NCBI GenBank assembly: GCA_023052935.1
Contig: CM041292.1
Coordinates: 101,720,426 to 101,784,425 of the forward strand
From: Piezodorus guildinii
Taxonomy: Eukaryota > Arthropoda > Insecta > Hemiptera > Pentatomidae
Length of the DNA stretch: 64,000 nt
Direction: 5' to 3'
Under the pieces are notes generated by a model that did not search any database, was not told where the DNA came from, and saw only the letters and a list, made by a program, of their open reading frames with translations. This document shows positions 9,990-22,134 of this stretch, in pieces. Every line of letters begins with the position of its first letter. Positions within the stretch are counted from its first letter, which is position 1. A program made the translations under genes and the position numbers.

Positions 9990-10267
9990 ATCAGCCTACT
10001 CCCAATCCTTTCAAAAATCTTTGAAAAAATCCTCCTCAAACGAATATTACCTTTATTAGAATCCCACACTATTCCTTCCCATCAGTTTGGATTCCGTTCC
10101 CAACATTCAACCGTTCAGCAAGGGCTCCGAGTCGTTGACCATATTTCCTCTGCCCTTGAGAACAAGGAGTACTGCTCGGGTGCATTTCTGGACATAACGC
10201 AAGCATTTGACCGGGTGTGGCACCCGGGATTACTCTTAAAGCTCAAAAACCATTTACCCCAATCCTA
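9976..10267 (+). mobile_element. Jockey copy A, right half (reverse transcriptase fragment)
   Basis: The continuation of copy A encodes the segment equivalent to YRPISLLPILSK through LLFKLKTHLPQS of copy C, including FLDITQAFDRVWH. Similarity to copy C stops at about 10265, so the active-site FADD block, the C-terminus and the 3' end are missing. No poly(A) follows, which points to a later deletion. A run of A at 10731-10750 is too far away to be assigned. Confidence 0.85.
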
Positions 10268-11674
10268 TCTATTTTATTATACTGTCACTAGAGGAATTTA
10301 ATTATTATTATTTTTATATATGTTAAATTGTTTTATTTTTCATTAATTTTTATCTTGAGTGGATATAGCTCTAATATTATGTCAAATCTGATGTTATTCT
10401 TAAAGTGATAAATCTTAGAATAAAGCTGTGATTTTTTTTTTCTTTCAATATAACTGGTCCGTCTTTCTTTAGTATCTTGATTACCTAAGACCTATACATC
10501 CTCCTGAATTATACTTAGAGCTCATAAAAACACCAACCCTAACAACCAATCAAATCAGGGAACATGGTTCTGATGAAGGAAATTTTTAATCTAATTGTTT
10601 TCACTTAGCTGCCTTGCTTCAAACAAGACGTTTTACAACAGAAGAGCTGTGAGAGATTAAGAAATTAATAACTTGTTTGAAGATCCAAATCCGGGTAAGC
10701 GATTACACCCTTTCATTATCAGTCTGCGTGAAAAAAAAAAAAAAAAAAACGCAATAAAAAGGGGACAGAAAGAGAAAATTAAATGCTAAAGTAGAAGGGA
10801 TGAGAGTATTTAATTGAAATTGAAACTGAAATTGGAGCTGGGATTGAGATGGACCCTTTGTCGGTAATAGCCTTCTACTTGCCAGGCCACTCGGAGCATA
10901 ATTACCGGGTTAGCAACACTTCGCTCTATCGTAGCAGACGTGTCATGGCTGGGTATTAAGGAAAGGCGGAAGGGAAAATCTAGAAATATCGTTTTTGATT
11001 TATTTCTTAGGGACAATCAGATGATCTGCAATTTTTAGAATAAGTGCTAAAACTTGTCTTGAATTCAGGAATTTTAGTGAATAGGCCAAAAACAGTAATG
11101 TTTAGAAACTTTGATATTTCATAGCTTTGAATTTTATTTTATTATCAGTAACATAACCGTTTTTTTCGAATATAGAAAAAAAGAAAAACACAACTAGTGA
11201 ATAGAAAATCTTAAATGATTGATATTTGCGTGAAAGGGACATCAACATTGATGATAATGATTTTGAGGATGGATCACTGTTCATAAAAAAAAGTTATGAC
11301 TTTTTAACTAATAAATAAGCCCTCAATCCTCTAGTACAGTATTTCCCAACTAGTGGTCCACGAGATGTCATTGAGGAATAATTTTAAATTACCTTAACGT
11401 AAAATATTTGTGAAGCCTATTTTAATAAAAATCGAACGCTCTACATGGACAAATTTAGCATGCTATGAGATATAGTTACTTGTTGTTTATTGCTACTGTT
11501 TACAACCTTAAAATTGGCCATTTTTTAACATTTCGAAAAAAATTATCTTAAAGAATAGCAAATGTAAGATGCATCGCAGGCGATATTAAACAAAATTTTC
11601 TGTCTTTATGAATAAATACGATAAAAACAGCATAAGATTTAAATTCTATATTCTTTGTATTCATTAGAAGCCAT
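10268..11674. other. AT-rich intergenic DNA
   Basis: No gene is supported. A less AT-rich patch at about 10820-10980 is neither coding nor recognisably repetitive. The segment starting CAGTATTTCCCAACTAGTGG at 11337 resembles the end of a hAT-type DNA transposon, but no partner end was found. Confidence 0.6.
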
Positions 11675-11850
11675 TTTATGCTACTGTGACTATCGAACGA
11701 TATTTAAATAGAAGCCCTGAATTTCTCCTATCTAAGTTTAATTAAGATGGTTATCCTTAACAAGTACCTGACTTAGCACATGCTCTGGAATACCATTTTA
11801 CGTTCCCACTGAAGGATATTATCACAAAGGATTTCACATTTATAAAAGTT
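11675..11850 (-). repeat. SINE-B relic (diverged)
   Basis: The stretch shares the order of motifs of the copies at 32.1, 33.9 and 61.2 kb: a GAATTT..TAGTTTAATTA block, then TCCTTAACAAGTACCTGAC, then a CTCTGGAATACCA block. It is the body of the repeat without a readable tRNA-like head. Confidence 0.55.
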
Positions 11851-12354
11851 ACTAAGCTTCAGATGGGAGATTTTACCTCACCCGCCATACTCTGCTGATA
11901 TTGCTCCTTCGAATTTCCATCTTTTCCGTTCTCTCAAAATTGTCTACAAGGGAAATCCTACTCTTCAGAAGATGGCGTCAAAACGAACCTTTTATTGTTC
12001 CTTTAGGAGTGAGGAAAGTAATTTTTGTAAAAAAAGGAATAGTGGACCTTCCAAGAAGTTGGAAAAGGGTAATCGCTAACGATGGTAACTATTTTGTAGA
12101 TTAAATTAATAAATTTTAAGCTGTTCATCAATTTTAATTTATATCCAAATTTCTCAACGAACTTTCCGGACAACCCAATAATACGGTACCAGCAACAAAA
12201 CATACTTTAACATCATCCATACTGTAAACAGACACCACAACAAGACGTAGCTTACCAGCTACTATAAACTGAGAAAGCAATGATAATGGACATACGTTTT
12301 TGGGTGATATCAGTTAATTGAATTCCATATAACGATGTAAATCTGTCGTTGAGA
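11851..12354. other. AT-rich intergenic DNA
   Basis: Only short chance open frames on both strands are present, with no family signature. Confidence 0.55.
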
Positions 12355-12490
12355 CTTTTTGAGGCATCAGTTTCCTACAAAGGTTACGGGTTCAAACCCA
12401 AAGGATTTTTTAATGTTAGTAAAAATTTCTTAGTTATGCGTTCCCTCGGAGGGGAAGCAAAAAGGTGGCCCTGAATCTGCAAAAACTAAC
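12355..12490 (+). repeat. SINE-B relic, tRNA-like head in plus orientation
   Basis: A polymerase III B-box-like GGGTTCAAACCC lies at 12388-12399. It is followed in the right order by AAGGATTTTTTAATGTTAG, CTTAGTTATGCG, a CCTCGGAGG block and AAAAAGGTGGCCCTGAA. These match the reverse complement of the SINE-B copies at 32.1 and 33.9 kb. Confidence 0.55.
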
Positions 12491-14375
12491 GCTGTGAATA
12501 TAATAACAAAACCCACTAGTAAGATTAATAAAAAAATAAAAAATGGAATTGATTTGTAATTAAAATATAAGGAATGAATAATCTATGAAGGCATAGGCAT
12601 ACGTTCTTTGAGTGAGAATAAAAAAGTAGTCCATAATATCCCCTTATCCTACAAGTTAATTATCCGAATACGTAATATTCTGGCAGATATTCATTATAAG
12701 GATTGCTAGAATTGTACATACTTGACAACCGGAGGCTTACTCGGGGAACGTTGAACATCTCCAGGGCGCGGGCGGCTTCTTTATCCCCGCTATAAAGGCG
12801 GCTAACAAAGGGAAAAGGAGATGCTGAGCCTCATATTAAGCGGCGTGAAGGCTGTATCTTTTTGAAACAATTAGTTTCACTCACTGCTCTCAATATCAAT
12901 ATCACAAAGCATTGTACGAAATACTCAAACCATCACAGGGAAGTGAGTAATTTTAATAGTAGGAAAAATATTCAATAAAAAATGTTACATTTAGGATATT
13001 GGATTAAATATAATAAAATAACATTAATAATGATTTTTATAATCGAAACACTATTTTATTTTACTCATCATTCAATTCCTCCAGTGTTTCTCAGGGTTTA
13101 ATTTCCGCTCCATTATTTCACATAACACACGTTTTTTAAGCATATAATTACTTATCCAGTTGCTTACCATTGCAATGATTCTGATGATTTTATATTAAAA
13201 ACGTGCTTTAAGGGATTCATGCAAACTATTTAATAGTTGTTTACTTCTTAATCCACTTATTTTATTCAAATTCATCTGATAGACTGAAATTTTGAAAGTT
13301 GGCATTAAAGTTGAGTTCGCGGGATCATTGTTAGTAACCTGTATTGTTAATGACAAATCTAAAAAGAAAATTGCCCAATATTGTAATAGACCAGTCACAG
13401 CCAATATTAATTCCAAAATCCATAAATTCTTTATTAAATAGAAGAAAGAAAATAACAAGGTATATGGCTATAATCCTGAAAACATAGGATATATTTGAAG
13501 AATATTTCTCTAAAAAAGCAATGCATAACTGTCCATTGATCTTTTCTCCTAAGACAATATTAATGATGACCAGATAGAGCAGGATTCATTACGAAACATA
13601 GAAAGTGTAAAGTTCAGGACTGACCAGAAAGAAGTATTATTGAATTGATTTAAAGATCCCAGTTTTTTTTTTCTGTTAAATACTTCAATAACCAATAGTT
13701 ATGAGGAAGATATGGCCCCAAACGTGCACGTAAATATTATTTTGATAGATAACATGCAACGAGGGTCGATTTAACCGGCTCAAAACGAGGGTGAGAGGAA
13801 GTTAATGTTAGTGAAAGACTTACTGTCCCCAGGAGAGGGGAGCTATCAGAACAACCCCTTGGCGCTGTCCTCTATGTGTGGCCTCTCCCATTTTTCATAG
13901 CTTTTAAATGTTCCCTGACCCACTATCGAAAATAATGGCTGTGGCAAAAAAGTTATTGATGAATGATGTTTCATGAGCTATATATAAGTGGTTGGAACAG
14001 AGCAGAGACATAGATAAGGGTAAGTATAAAAAGATTTTTTTTTTCCTTTCACCACAATTGTCGCCAAAGTAGCCTCATTCTTTCTTATTTCTCGCCTACT
14101 TTTTTTTTATTATTTTTTTTTTTTACTTTCATTACGGTATTATTTCAATATCCATTAATAACAATGATTTAAGGAAACGCATCGGAACTATGACTAGGGG
14201 CTATGGATTAATTTTCAACTTTTTACGCAAATTTAAAAAAAAAACGCTGCAAATTACTACACAATGTTTAATTATTTCCAAATAACAATATTGGGTTATA
14301 ACGGCTTATAAAGCTGTTGATAGGCAATTAAATAATATGAAAAGCAATAATTCAGAAGATAATATCATATCACTA
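12491..14375. other. AT-rich intergenic DNA with two GC-richer islands
   Basis: No coding gene was found. Islands at about 12725-12855 and 13745-13915 stand out in base composition. The first contains CTATAAAGG at 12790 with a possible initiator TCATATT about 40 bp downstream. That could be a core promoter, but no reading frame follows. Poly(T) runs occur at 14034-14123. Confidence 0.45.
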
Positions 14376-15300
14376 ACGCCGATTTAAAAACGCAATATCT
14401 CAGCTAGTTATAGACGAATTTCAATGATCCTTTTTACGATCGTGAAAAATTTCGAATTCCAGTTTTCAACGGAAATACACGTTTTAGGGTCCCCTGAGTC
14501 CAAATAACCAAGTCCCACCAAAAACGGCCTGTGGGTGAGTGTGTCCGTGTATGGTAACTCCCGGGCGGAAACGAAAAGTCCTATGAAACTGAAATTTCAT
14601 ATTTAAAACAAATATACGCCCGAGACGTAACAAAACCTTTTTCATCAAAATGAGCTTACTAGAAGAGCCACTTTATACTATGCATTTTGCAACTTTTTCG
14701 ATTTTCTCGAAAACGGTTCCGACGATTTTGATTAAACTCGCTACATCGATGTAAAATTTAATGGGCTTTAATATCATGTAGGTTTCATTCCAATTAAAAT
14801 GGTCTGACACGGCTTAAATGCCGATATTTTCTTCCTCTAAAGTACCCTTAATTTTGTTGATTCTATAAAAATAACTATATTATCTTGTTACCACTGATGA
14901 AAAACAAGTAAATATATAAATTGAATCAATTCGATACCCAACTAAAGGAGAAAACAGAAAAAATATTTTTTTTAATGCAATTTTTTTGTTTTTGAACATA
15001 AGAGCAGTAATATAAGTGTATGATATACCGTTGGAAAGCTAAAGATTTTAGAAAAAATATTATCTTATACTCAATCTTTTAAAAGTTAATAGAGATTGAT
15101 GAAAAAGATAAAAATAACTGATTCTTTTAGATGATAATATAATAGAATTTTTAATAAAACACATGTTTCTATATAAATTCAATTTAATTAATTCTTTAAT
15201 AGTTTCACGTATTTTTATCTCTTACTGTATTTGAAAATTCTTTCATTGATTTTTAAAATGGAGGTAAGTGAAAGTCGTGTGTTGCCCGCACCAGATTTTT
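14376..15300 (+). repeat. Interspersed repeat family R, longest copy
   Basis: This segment of about 0.9 kb recurs in pieces at 23385-24035 (+), 39280-39400 (+), 40135-40265 (+) and 50765-51070 (-). Shared blocks include CCTGAGTCCAAATAACCAAG, ACATCGATGTAAAATTTAAT, TTGGAAAGCTAAA and GCACCAGATTTTT. It has no long reading frame. It is probably a nonautonomous element or an old untranslated segment of one; its class is unknown. Confidence 0.6.
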
Positions 15301-16340
15301 TTCTCTTCTTAACTAATAATTTAATTGTAGATTTAACCAGAGAAAAATGCTGAAATAATGAATTGTGATATTAAAATTTAACCCAAAAGTGCAAAAAATA
15401 CAATTTAATGCAATATATTATTCCCTAATATATGAACGAGATAGCTGTCTCGGTTTGAAGTTATTACGTGTAAGCAAGTCATATGGATTTGGTGTTGTAA
15501 TAATATGGTACATACCTCTTTCTTATTTTAATCACTACCATCGTGAATTTCTGAAGGTAGGTCGAAGTCAACTGTTTCGAGCCCAAGAGATTCTTACAAA
15601 TTGCATTATTCCCATGAACACCCTTATTCATTGATCTTCATCATTCGGGGACTAATCCTATAAACTGTTTTTGCCTAATCCAACAGCTTTCCTTTAATAG
15701 CTATCGAAATGGTGTTAACTGCTAAGAGAAGAGGGAGGGTCGGATCTAAGTTAATTTCCATAGCCATTAGTGAGTCCTTCGGGGAATCGGGCGTATGTAC
15801 CCTTGGTTATCTATCAGCACTAGAGCACAGTTGCAAGTATCTTCATATAGAGTAATTATTATAATTGTTTAATTTTCACCATTATAACATTTTAGTAGTC
15901 TTTGTCTCAAAGAAGCTGTAGAAATTAACTTTTAATGTCAACAGAAAATAAAGTCTGATAATTAGGTCTATATAGAATCATCATTCTTTCACCTTTTTTA
16001 AAAATATTAATTTTATTGGTTTGTCCGGAAAAAAACAGCAAATCGGTTTATAAAGGAACATTAACAATAATTTTACTTCATAAAAATTGTCTCTACTACG
16101 ACTAATTCTTTTTGCTATCGTGTTGCTAAATTTTTCATGCCCTCGGCATGTAATTTCCCATCTTTAGATTTGATAAACTGAAAAAACTAGTTTTCTAATT
16201 CCAGCCTAAGAGCTGAGGCCGAAAAATGCTTATTATAAGAAGAAAATTTTCACATTTTAACCAACTTGTACAACATTTTTTTTGTCTGTCACCTCAAACT
16301 GGCCGAAATAAAAAATGACGTCCATAAAAATCCAGGAATT
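15301..16340. other. AT-rich intergenic DNA
   Basis: The 89-codon open frame at 15365-15634 shows no family motifs and is probably chance. A less AT-rich patch lies at about 15715-15840. Nothing else is recognised. Confidence 0.5.
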
Positions 16341-16620
16341 GACCTCATTTTAACATTATAAAGGTAAATATTACAGAAACCAAGTACTATACAAAAATAC
16401 ACATTATAAAATAAATTAATGAACATTAAATAAGCTTCGATTCGAGATCGAGATATCTTTCTCCTTATATTACATTGTGTTCTAACTACGAAAATTCATT
16501 TAATTTTGACATTATTAAGGTAAATATTACAGAAACTAAGCATTATACGAAAAATACGCATTATAATATAAGTTTATGAACATTGAATAAGCTTTTATTT
16601 CAGATCTGATAGACGTCTGT
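16341..16620 (+). repeat. Diverged tandem duplication, period about 156 bp
   Basis: Two units share AAGGTAAATATTACAGAAAC, a block of ATTATAC and AAAATAC..CATTATAA, and GAACATT(A/G)AATAAGCTT in the same order. The second unit starts 156 bp after the first. They lie just upstream of the Gypsy insertion. Confidence 0.65.
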
Positions 16621-16644
16621 AGGTCTCATAGTTTCCGAGATACT

Positions 16645-16649
16645 ATAGG
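16645..16649 (+). repeat. Target-site duplication of Gypsy-1, left copy
   Basis: ATAGG directly before the 5' LTR is repeated at 21262-21266 directly after the 3' LTR. Confidence 0.85.
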
Positions 16650-16793
16650 TGTTTAGATATAGTCACATGGCAAATGCTCCCATATGTTTGATGAGCTGGA
16701 GGTTGCAGTTCAAAGTGGATTATGTTACATGTTATGTGTTAAATTATAATAAATTATTTTGATATGTCTAATCTTCCAATATAAATTTAAACA
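16650..16793 (+). repeat. 5' LTR of Gypsy-1 (144 bp)
   Basis: It begins TGTTTAGATATAGTCACATG and ends TTTAAACA. This is unusually short for a Gypsy LTR yet must hold promoter and polyadenylation signals. An AATAAA-like AATAAATT lies near 16749-16756. Confidence 0.93.
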
Positions 16794-16811
16794 TGGCGCA
16801 GTCGAAATCGT
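16794..16811 (+). promoter_or_regulatory. Primer-binding site of Gypsy-1
   Basis: TGGCGCAGTCGAAATCGT starts at the base after the LTR. TGGCGC starts are known in 17.6/297-type insect elements, described as primed by serine tRNA. The exact tRNA was not checked here. Confidence 0.7.
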
Positions 16812-16851
16812 CCTAGTGAACTGAAGAAAGAGAAGTGACAGAACATCTACT

Positions 16852-19800
16852 ATGGAATTCAATAAACCCTCGCAATTGGAAGTTAATGTGGATAACCTGT
16901 CCGAGAGCTTTAGAAGATTCCGGACTGAGGTGGAAATTTATTTTGTGGCCACAGAAACTGAGAAAAATCAAGAGAGGTCCAGGTAGCACGGCTAAAAAAC
17001 TTGTTGGGATCCGAGGGGTTAAAGCTATATTCCACAATAACGACATTAAAGCCAGGTGCAGAAACAGTTAATTTAATTTTAGATGTCCTTGACAAGCATT
17101 GTACCCCAAAGAAAAATGAGACAATGGTGATTCATAAATTTTTTAGTAGGAAGCAAGCAGCAAATGAACCAATTGAACGGTATTTTACGGATCTCAAATC
17201 TCTAGTTGCACCTTGTGAATTCGGTGACCAGGAGGAAAAATTATTAAAATCCCAAATAATTCTTGGACTTTATGACAAAAGTACTCAAGAAAGACTTTTG
17301 AGAGAGGACCCTTCATTGGAAAAAACTGTTGATTTTTGTAAAACCGTCGAAATGGCAGAGGAAAATTTAAGGATCATCAGGGGACAGGAAGAACGACGGC
17401 AGGAAGTCTTCAAGTTGGCAAGGGCAAGTAACAGCAAAGAGGTGGTAAATAGCAATAATAAACAACAAACTGTAAATAAAAATAAATATATAGATTGCAC
17501 CCGTTGTGGGCAGAAGCACTTTAGGTATCGTTGCCCTGCATTTGGCCAAAAATGCTTTGAGTGCAATAAAATGGGTCACTGGGCCATAATGTGTGGCAGA
17601 AATTCAAAACAAATTGAAAATCTGGGTGTTTCTGACCACAATGAGGCATTTGATGGTGATTTTAGTATCGGAACCATCAAACTAAACCAAATAAACAAAA
17701 ACAAAAATAGTCAATGGTTAGAAAATATAGAAATTAACGGCAAAATAATTATATTTAAGTTAGATACAGGTGCTGAAACAAATGTTTTATCATTGAAACT
17801 ACTGACTGATGAGTTAGGAATGGACAGTTCTAATGTCTCCAAAACTACTATTGTGTTGGAGGCATTTGGAGGATACAAAATCAAACCTGTTGGGGTTATT
17901 AAATTGCAGATAGGAGCTCAGGGTAAATGTTGTACAGCGGAATTCATTGTTGTGGAACAAGATGTAGGCTTTCCCATAATGGGACTCCAAACGTGTTTGG
18001 ATTTAAAGTTAATAAAAAAGGTATATAATATTAAGACTACAGACTTATCAGAATTTTTGAAGCAAAATGATGATATTTTTAAGGGTTTAGGTTGTTTTCC
18101 AGACTTGTGCTCATTAAAATTAAAAGAGGGTGCCATTCCAAAATCAAGCCCTGCTCGTAGAGTTCCCTTTAAAATTAAACATAAATTAAAAGAAACTTTA
18201 GTAAATTTGGAAAAGAATAAGGTTATTGCAAAGGTTGACAGTCCAGGGGAGTGGGTTAACAATATTGTTATAATAGAAAAACAAGACTCATCATTGCGAA
18301 TTTGTATAGACCCTCAGCAATTAAATAAATACCTTATTAGAGATTATTATGAAATTCCAACAATGGAGGATATTGCGATGAAACTTGAAAATAAAAAAGT
18401 TTTTTGCCTTTTCGATTTAAAACAGGGCTTCCATCAACTGCTTTTGGATGAGGCTTCGAGTAATATGTGCTCATTTAGTACACCTTTTGGTACTTATAAA
18501 TATGTTAGAGCACCATTTGGTTTGTCAGTATTGCCTGAATTGTTCCAAAAATTGACCCAAAAGTATTTTGGTCATTTACAGGGAGTAATAGTTTACTTTG
18601 ATGATATCCTGTGTGCTGCAGACTCTGAGGAAGAATTACAGGGCATTGTGGACAATGTTATGAGTGTGGCTCGAAAATATAATATTAGATTCAATCCTGA
18701 TAAAGTTCAGTATTTTGTTAAAGAGGTTAAATTTTTGGGATCTTTGTTTAATGAAAAGGGGCATAGGCCGGATCCTGATCGTATACGTGTTATTAAGGAA
18801 TTAAAAACACCTAATAGTGTCAAGGAATTGCAGAAAATGTTGGGAATGGTGAATTTTTTACGTAGCCACTTACCTAACCTATCACAGGTGTTATCTCCTT
18901 TCCGACTGTTACTAAAAAAGGGTTCAGAATGGTTATGGACTTCATATCATGATGAGAAGTTCCTTGAATTAAAAGAGCTTATTGGAAATGCCACACTATT
19001 GAGGTCATTTGATCCTACTAAACCGGTGGAAATCCAAGCTGATGCCAGCAAGGATGCCCTAGGGTGTGCACTTTTTCAGGAGGGTAAACCCATTCTTTTC
19101 GCTAGCAGGTCATTAACCGATTGCGAGTGCAACTATGCACAGATCGAAAAGGAAATGCTTTCTATTGTGTATGCATTCACAAAATTTCATAAATATGTTT
19201 ACGGTCATATTAGCGTTACTGTTTTTTCTGATCATTCCCCTCTAACATCGATTTTTTCAAAGGATATAAATAAGATAGTCAATAGTAGAATAAAACGAAT
19301 GAGATTGAAGCTGTTACCTTATCAGTTCGAGTTAAAATACCTTCCGGGAAAATATATGTACATAGCAGATTTTTTGTCCCGTAATTTTGTAAAATCTGAC
19401 TCTAATGATGATCCATCTATGCTGGAGAGGGTGCATTGTTTAGGAGCTACGATAAATTTCACGGAGGATAAATATTCTCAATTTGTGGTAGAAACCCAAA
19501 AAGACTCGTCTCTTTCACAGATAGCTGAATTCTATCATAATGGATGGCCATCGAAGCTGAAATCATCTGTGACTCCCGAAGTAGTTCATTTTTATAAGCT
19601 TCGTAATAATATTTTTGAAGAAAATGGTTTATTTTATCTGGAGAATAGGTTAATTGTCCCAGCTGCGTTAAGGCGTTTTATTTTAAGTCTATTGCATGAG
19701 ACCCATTTAGGATTAAACAAAATAAAGAGCACTGTAAAAATTTTTTTTTATTGGCCAGGAATAATGTCAGATATTACTAATTTGGTCTCAAGTTGTATTG

Positions 19801-20849
19801 TGTGCCAAACATTTCAACGGAGTAAAATAAAAGAAGAGCTGCTACCTCATGATATTCCGAATATCCCATTTTATAAGGTCGGGCTTGACATAGCTGAATT
19901 TGGCAGGAAATTTTTTTTAATCCTTGTTGATTACTACTCTAGATGGGTGGAAGTAATCTCAATAAAAGATAAATCGAGTGCAACTATCATAGAATCACTC
20001 AAGCCTATTTTTGCAAGATTTGGCATTCCAAGGATCATTATTGCAGATAACAACCCTTTTGGCTCAGCCGAGTTTAAAAATTTCGGGCAGAAATGGGCTA
20101 CAGAAATTAAAACAGTAAGCCCTCATTATCCTCAGAGCAATGGCCTTGCAGAAAAGTACGTTGGTATTGTCAAATCTATGTTAAAAAAATGTCAGGTTAG
20201 TGGCCAAGATTTTAATTTATACCTTCTAAATTACAGAAACTCACCAGTAGCAGGTTTAACTAGTTCTCCTGCTCAATTATTAATGTGTAGACACCTAAGA
20301 ACCAAATTACCAATTCGCAATGATGACCTTCTTCCAAAACCTGCCATAAATAATAATAGTAGTATGCAAAAAGATAAGCAAAAAACTGTATATGACAAGA
20401 ATTCTAAATCTCCCGATAATTTTGTTCCTCGTGAACCTGTGTTGATTCAAAACAAATTTACGAAATTATGGTCTCAGGGGTTCATTGTAAAAAAATTAGA
20501 TTTCCGATCTTACATAGTTGATATCGATGGGAAACAGTTTAGGAGAAATTCTAGGTTTATTAAAAAATTCAAAGAACAACCATTTTCTGAGATAGCTTTA
20601 AATAGGGATGATATAAATTTTCAACCCCAGCTAGCTAAAACTAATCACAATGATTTAGAGTTATCTGAAATGAATAGTGATGATGATTTAGAAAATGGGG
20701 ATAACCTAAATGTAACAGCTGAGGATAGTTTGGGTAGTGAGGGGAGAGATAATGCTGATAATAATTTTGTAGTTAACTATGAAGGTTATGAAGGTTACCA
20801 AACTATGTCAGGAAGAATAATAAGAAGGCCTGTAAGATTTCCAGATTGA
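16852..20849 (+). pseudogene. Gypsy-1 Gag-Pol polyprotein, one frame break near the N-terminus
   Basis: The likely Gag start is ATG 16852, which reads about 42 codons before a stop. Homologous coding continues in another frame, open from about 16955 to the stop at 20849, so one small indel near 16950-16975 separates the parts. Numbering from 17001: zinc knuckles with Cys166 and a second finger ending MGHWAIMC; aspartic protease LDTGAETN (Asp255); reverse transcriptase FDLKQGFHQ and active site YFDD (532-535); RNase H QADASKDALG (Asp681) and VFSDHSPL. Integrase has HETHLG (His899), CIVC (Cys932) and the catalytic triad Asp963, Asp1016, Glu1051. Gag and Pol are in one frame. All catalytic residues looked for are present, so apart from the 5' break the enzyme set appears intact. 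Confidence 0.92.
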
Positions 20850-21108
20850 AGACACTTGTCAGTCTCGGTCTAAAACTGTTAATTTTTGTAAATTACTTAG
20901 ATTAGTGTTTATATTTTATTGTATCTTATATTATGTTGTGTTCTTGATTTATGTTTGCTGTATATAGGTGTATTGTTTTTTTTTTGTATATTTAATCAAT
21001 GTTTCCTGTATTTGTATTATATTAGATATTAGTATTGTATTATGTTTCTTAGAGCTATAATATCCATATTATTTATTTTGTAAATTTTTAGTTAGTGTAT
21101 CAATACTT

Positions 21109-21119
21109 AAAGGGGAGGA
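21109..21119 (+). promoter_or_regulatory. Polypurine tract of Gypsy-1
   Basis: AAAGGGGAGGA lies immediately before the 3' LTR. This is the expected position and composition for the plus-strand primer. Confidence 0.88.
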
Positions 21120-21261
21120 TGTTTAGATATAGTCACATGGCAAAAGCTCCCATATGTTTGATGAGCTGGAGGTTGCAGTTCAAAGTAGATTATGTTACAT
21201 GTTATGTGTTAAATTATAATAAATTATTTTGATATGTCTAATCTTCTAATAAATTTAAACA
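21120..21261 (+). repeat. 3' LTR of Gypsy-1 (142 bp)
   Basis: It is nearly identical to 16650-16793, with CAAAAGCTCC for CAAATGCTCC, AAAGTAGATT for AAAGTGGATT, and loss of two bases near the end. Confidence 0.93.
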
Positions 21262-21266
21262 ATAGG
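21262..21266 (+). repeat. Target-site duplication of Gypsy-1, right copy
   Basis: ATAGG matches 16645-16649. Confidence 0.85.
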
Positions 21267-22134
21267 TACTTTGTCCATGTAATACTTTGTGTCTGAAACA
21301 GACGAATTGATCGACTTTTAACATTTGTCAGCCCAATATCACATAAACTGCCAATTTTACAAAACTACTAATAATATTAAAAATTAACAAGCGTCTAATA
21401 AGCTTATATAATATAAGAGGTGATAAGCGTTATCACGCAATCCTCCTGATTGACCAAAGATGGTTTCATTATTGCCAATTCCTGCATTAATTTGGTTACA
21501 ATACGATTCAGGATTGATAGTTTCTCAAAGATTTGATAAGCTGTAGTTTATTAAACCAAATGAAGTACTCCAAACAGTGACCGTCACATTGTCTTGATGG
21601 TTTGGAGGTTTAGCTAATACTGTGCTGCATCTCCTTTGTCGAGCCACCGTCCAGAACGTCTACTGTTACAAATTATCCACTTTTCATCACAAATAACAAT
21701 TCTGAACGAAATAAGGGAGACTATTTTAGTTAGAACAGATGAATATCTTTCTTTTTTTCTTTTTAAACCAAAATCCTTCATAATTTCCCAGACAAACCAA
21801 TGGAATCAGTGCCTTAACAAGTAAAAGTCCTTAAAAACTACTTCGCACTAGCTCAATAAATCTAACATCGAAATCCGGCACTCATAGTTCGGAAGGCAAA
21901 TGACATTTATATTTATCTATTGAATATAGTTGAAGTGGTTATTCAATAATTGATGTACATGTAAATCATATAACATTTATAATTAATTTGAATATTATAA
22001 GCAAAACTAGCAAATAGAATTTAAAATAAAACTCCTACGTGCCGCATTTATGTACTAATATTTAACTAGTGAATGGAATTTGATAAAGGAACAGATGAAA
22101 TTCAGAAACTAGGTACATCTTCTTCCTCTGCACA
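21267..22134. other. AT-rich intergenic DNA
   Basis: No gene or recognised repeat was found. Short open frames lack any family motif. Confidence 0.55.

Larger units (their letters stand above)
16650..21261 (+). mobile_element. Complete Gypsy-type LTR retrotransposon (Gypsy-1)
   Basis: Every structural part is present: matching LTRs starting TG and ending CA, a primer-binding site abutting the 5' LTR, a long gag-pol frame, a polypurine tract abutting the 3' LTR, and a 5-bp target duplication. Total length is 4612 bp. Domain order is Gag, protease, reverse transcriptase, RNase H, integrase, which is the Ty3/Gypsy order; no envelope frame follows integrase. The LTRs differ by three substitutions and a 2-bp indel, so the insertion is fairly young. 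The proteins resemble the K02A2.6-like Gypsy proteins common in invertebrate genomes. Confidence 0.94.

Noticed and set aside
11337..11400. hAT-type transposon end
   Set aside because: The resemblance is to a single end; no matching inverted end or 8-bp duplication was found.
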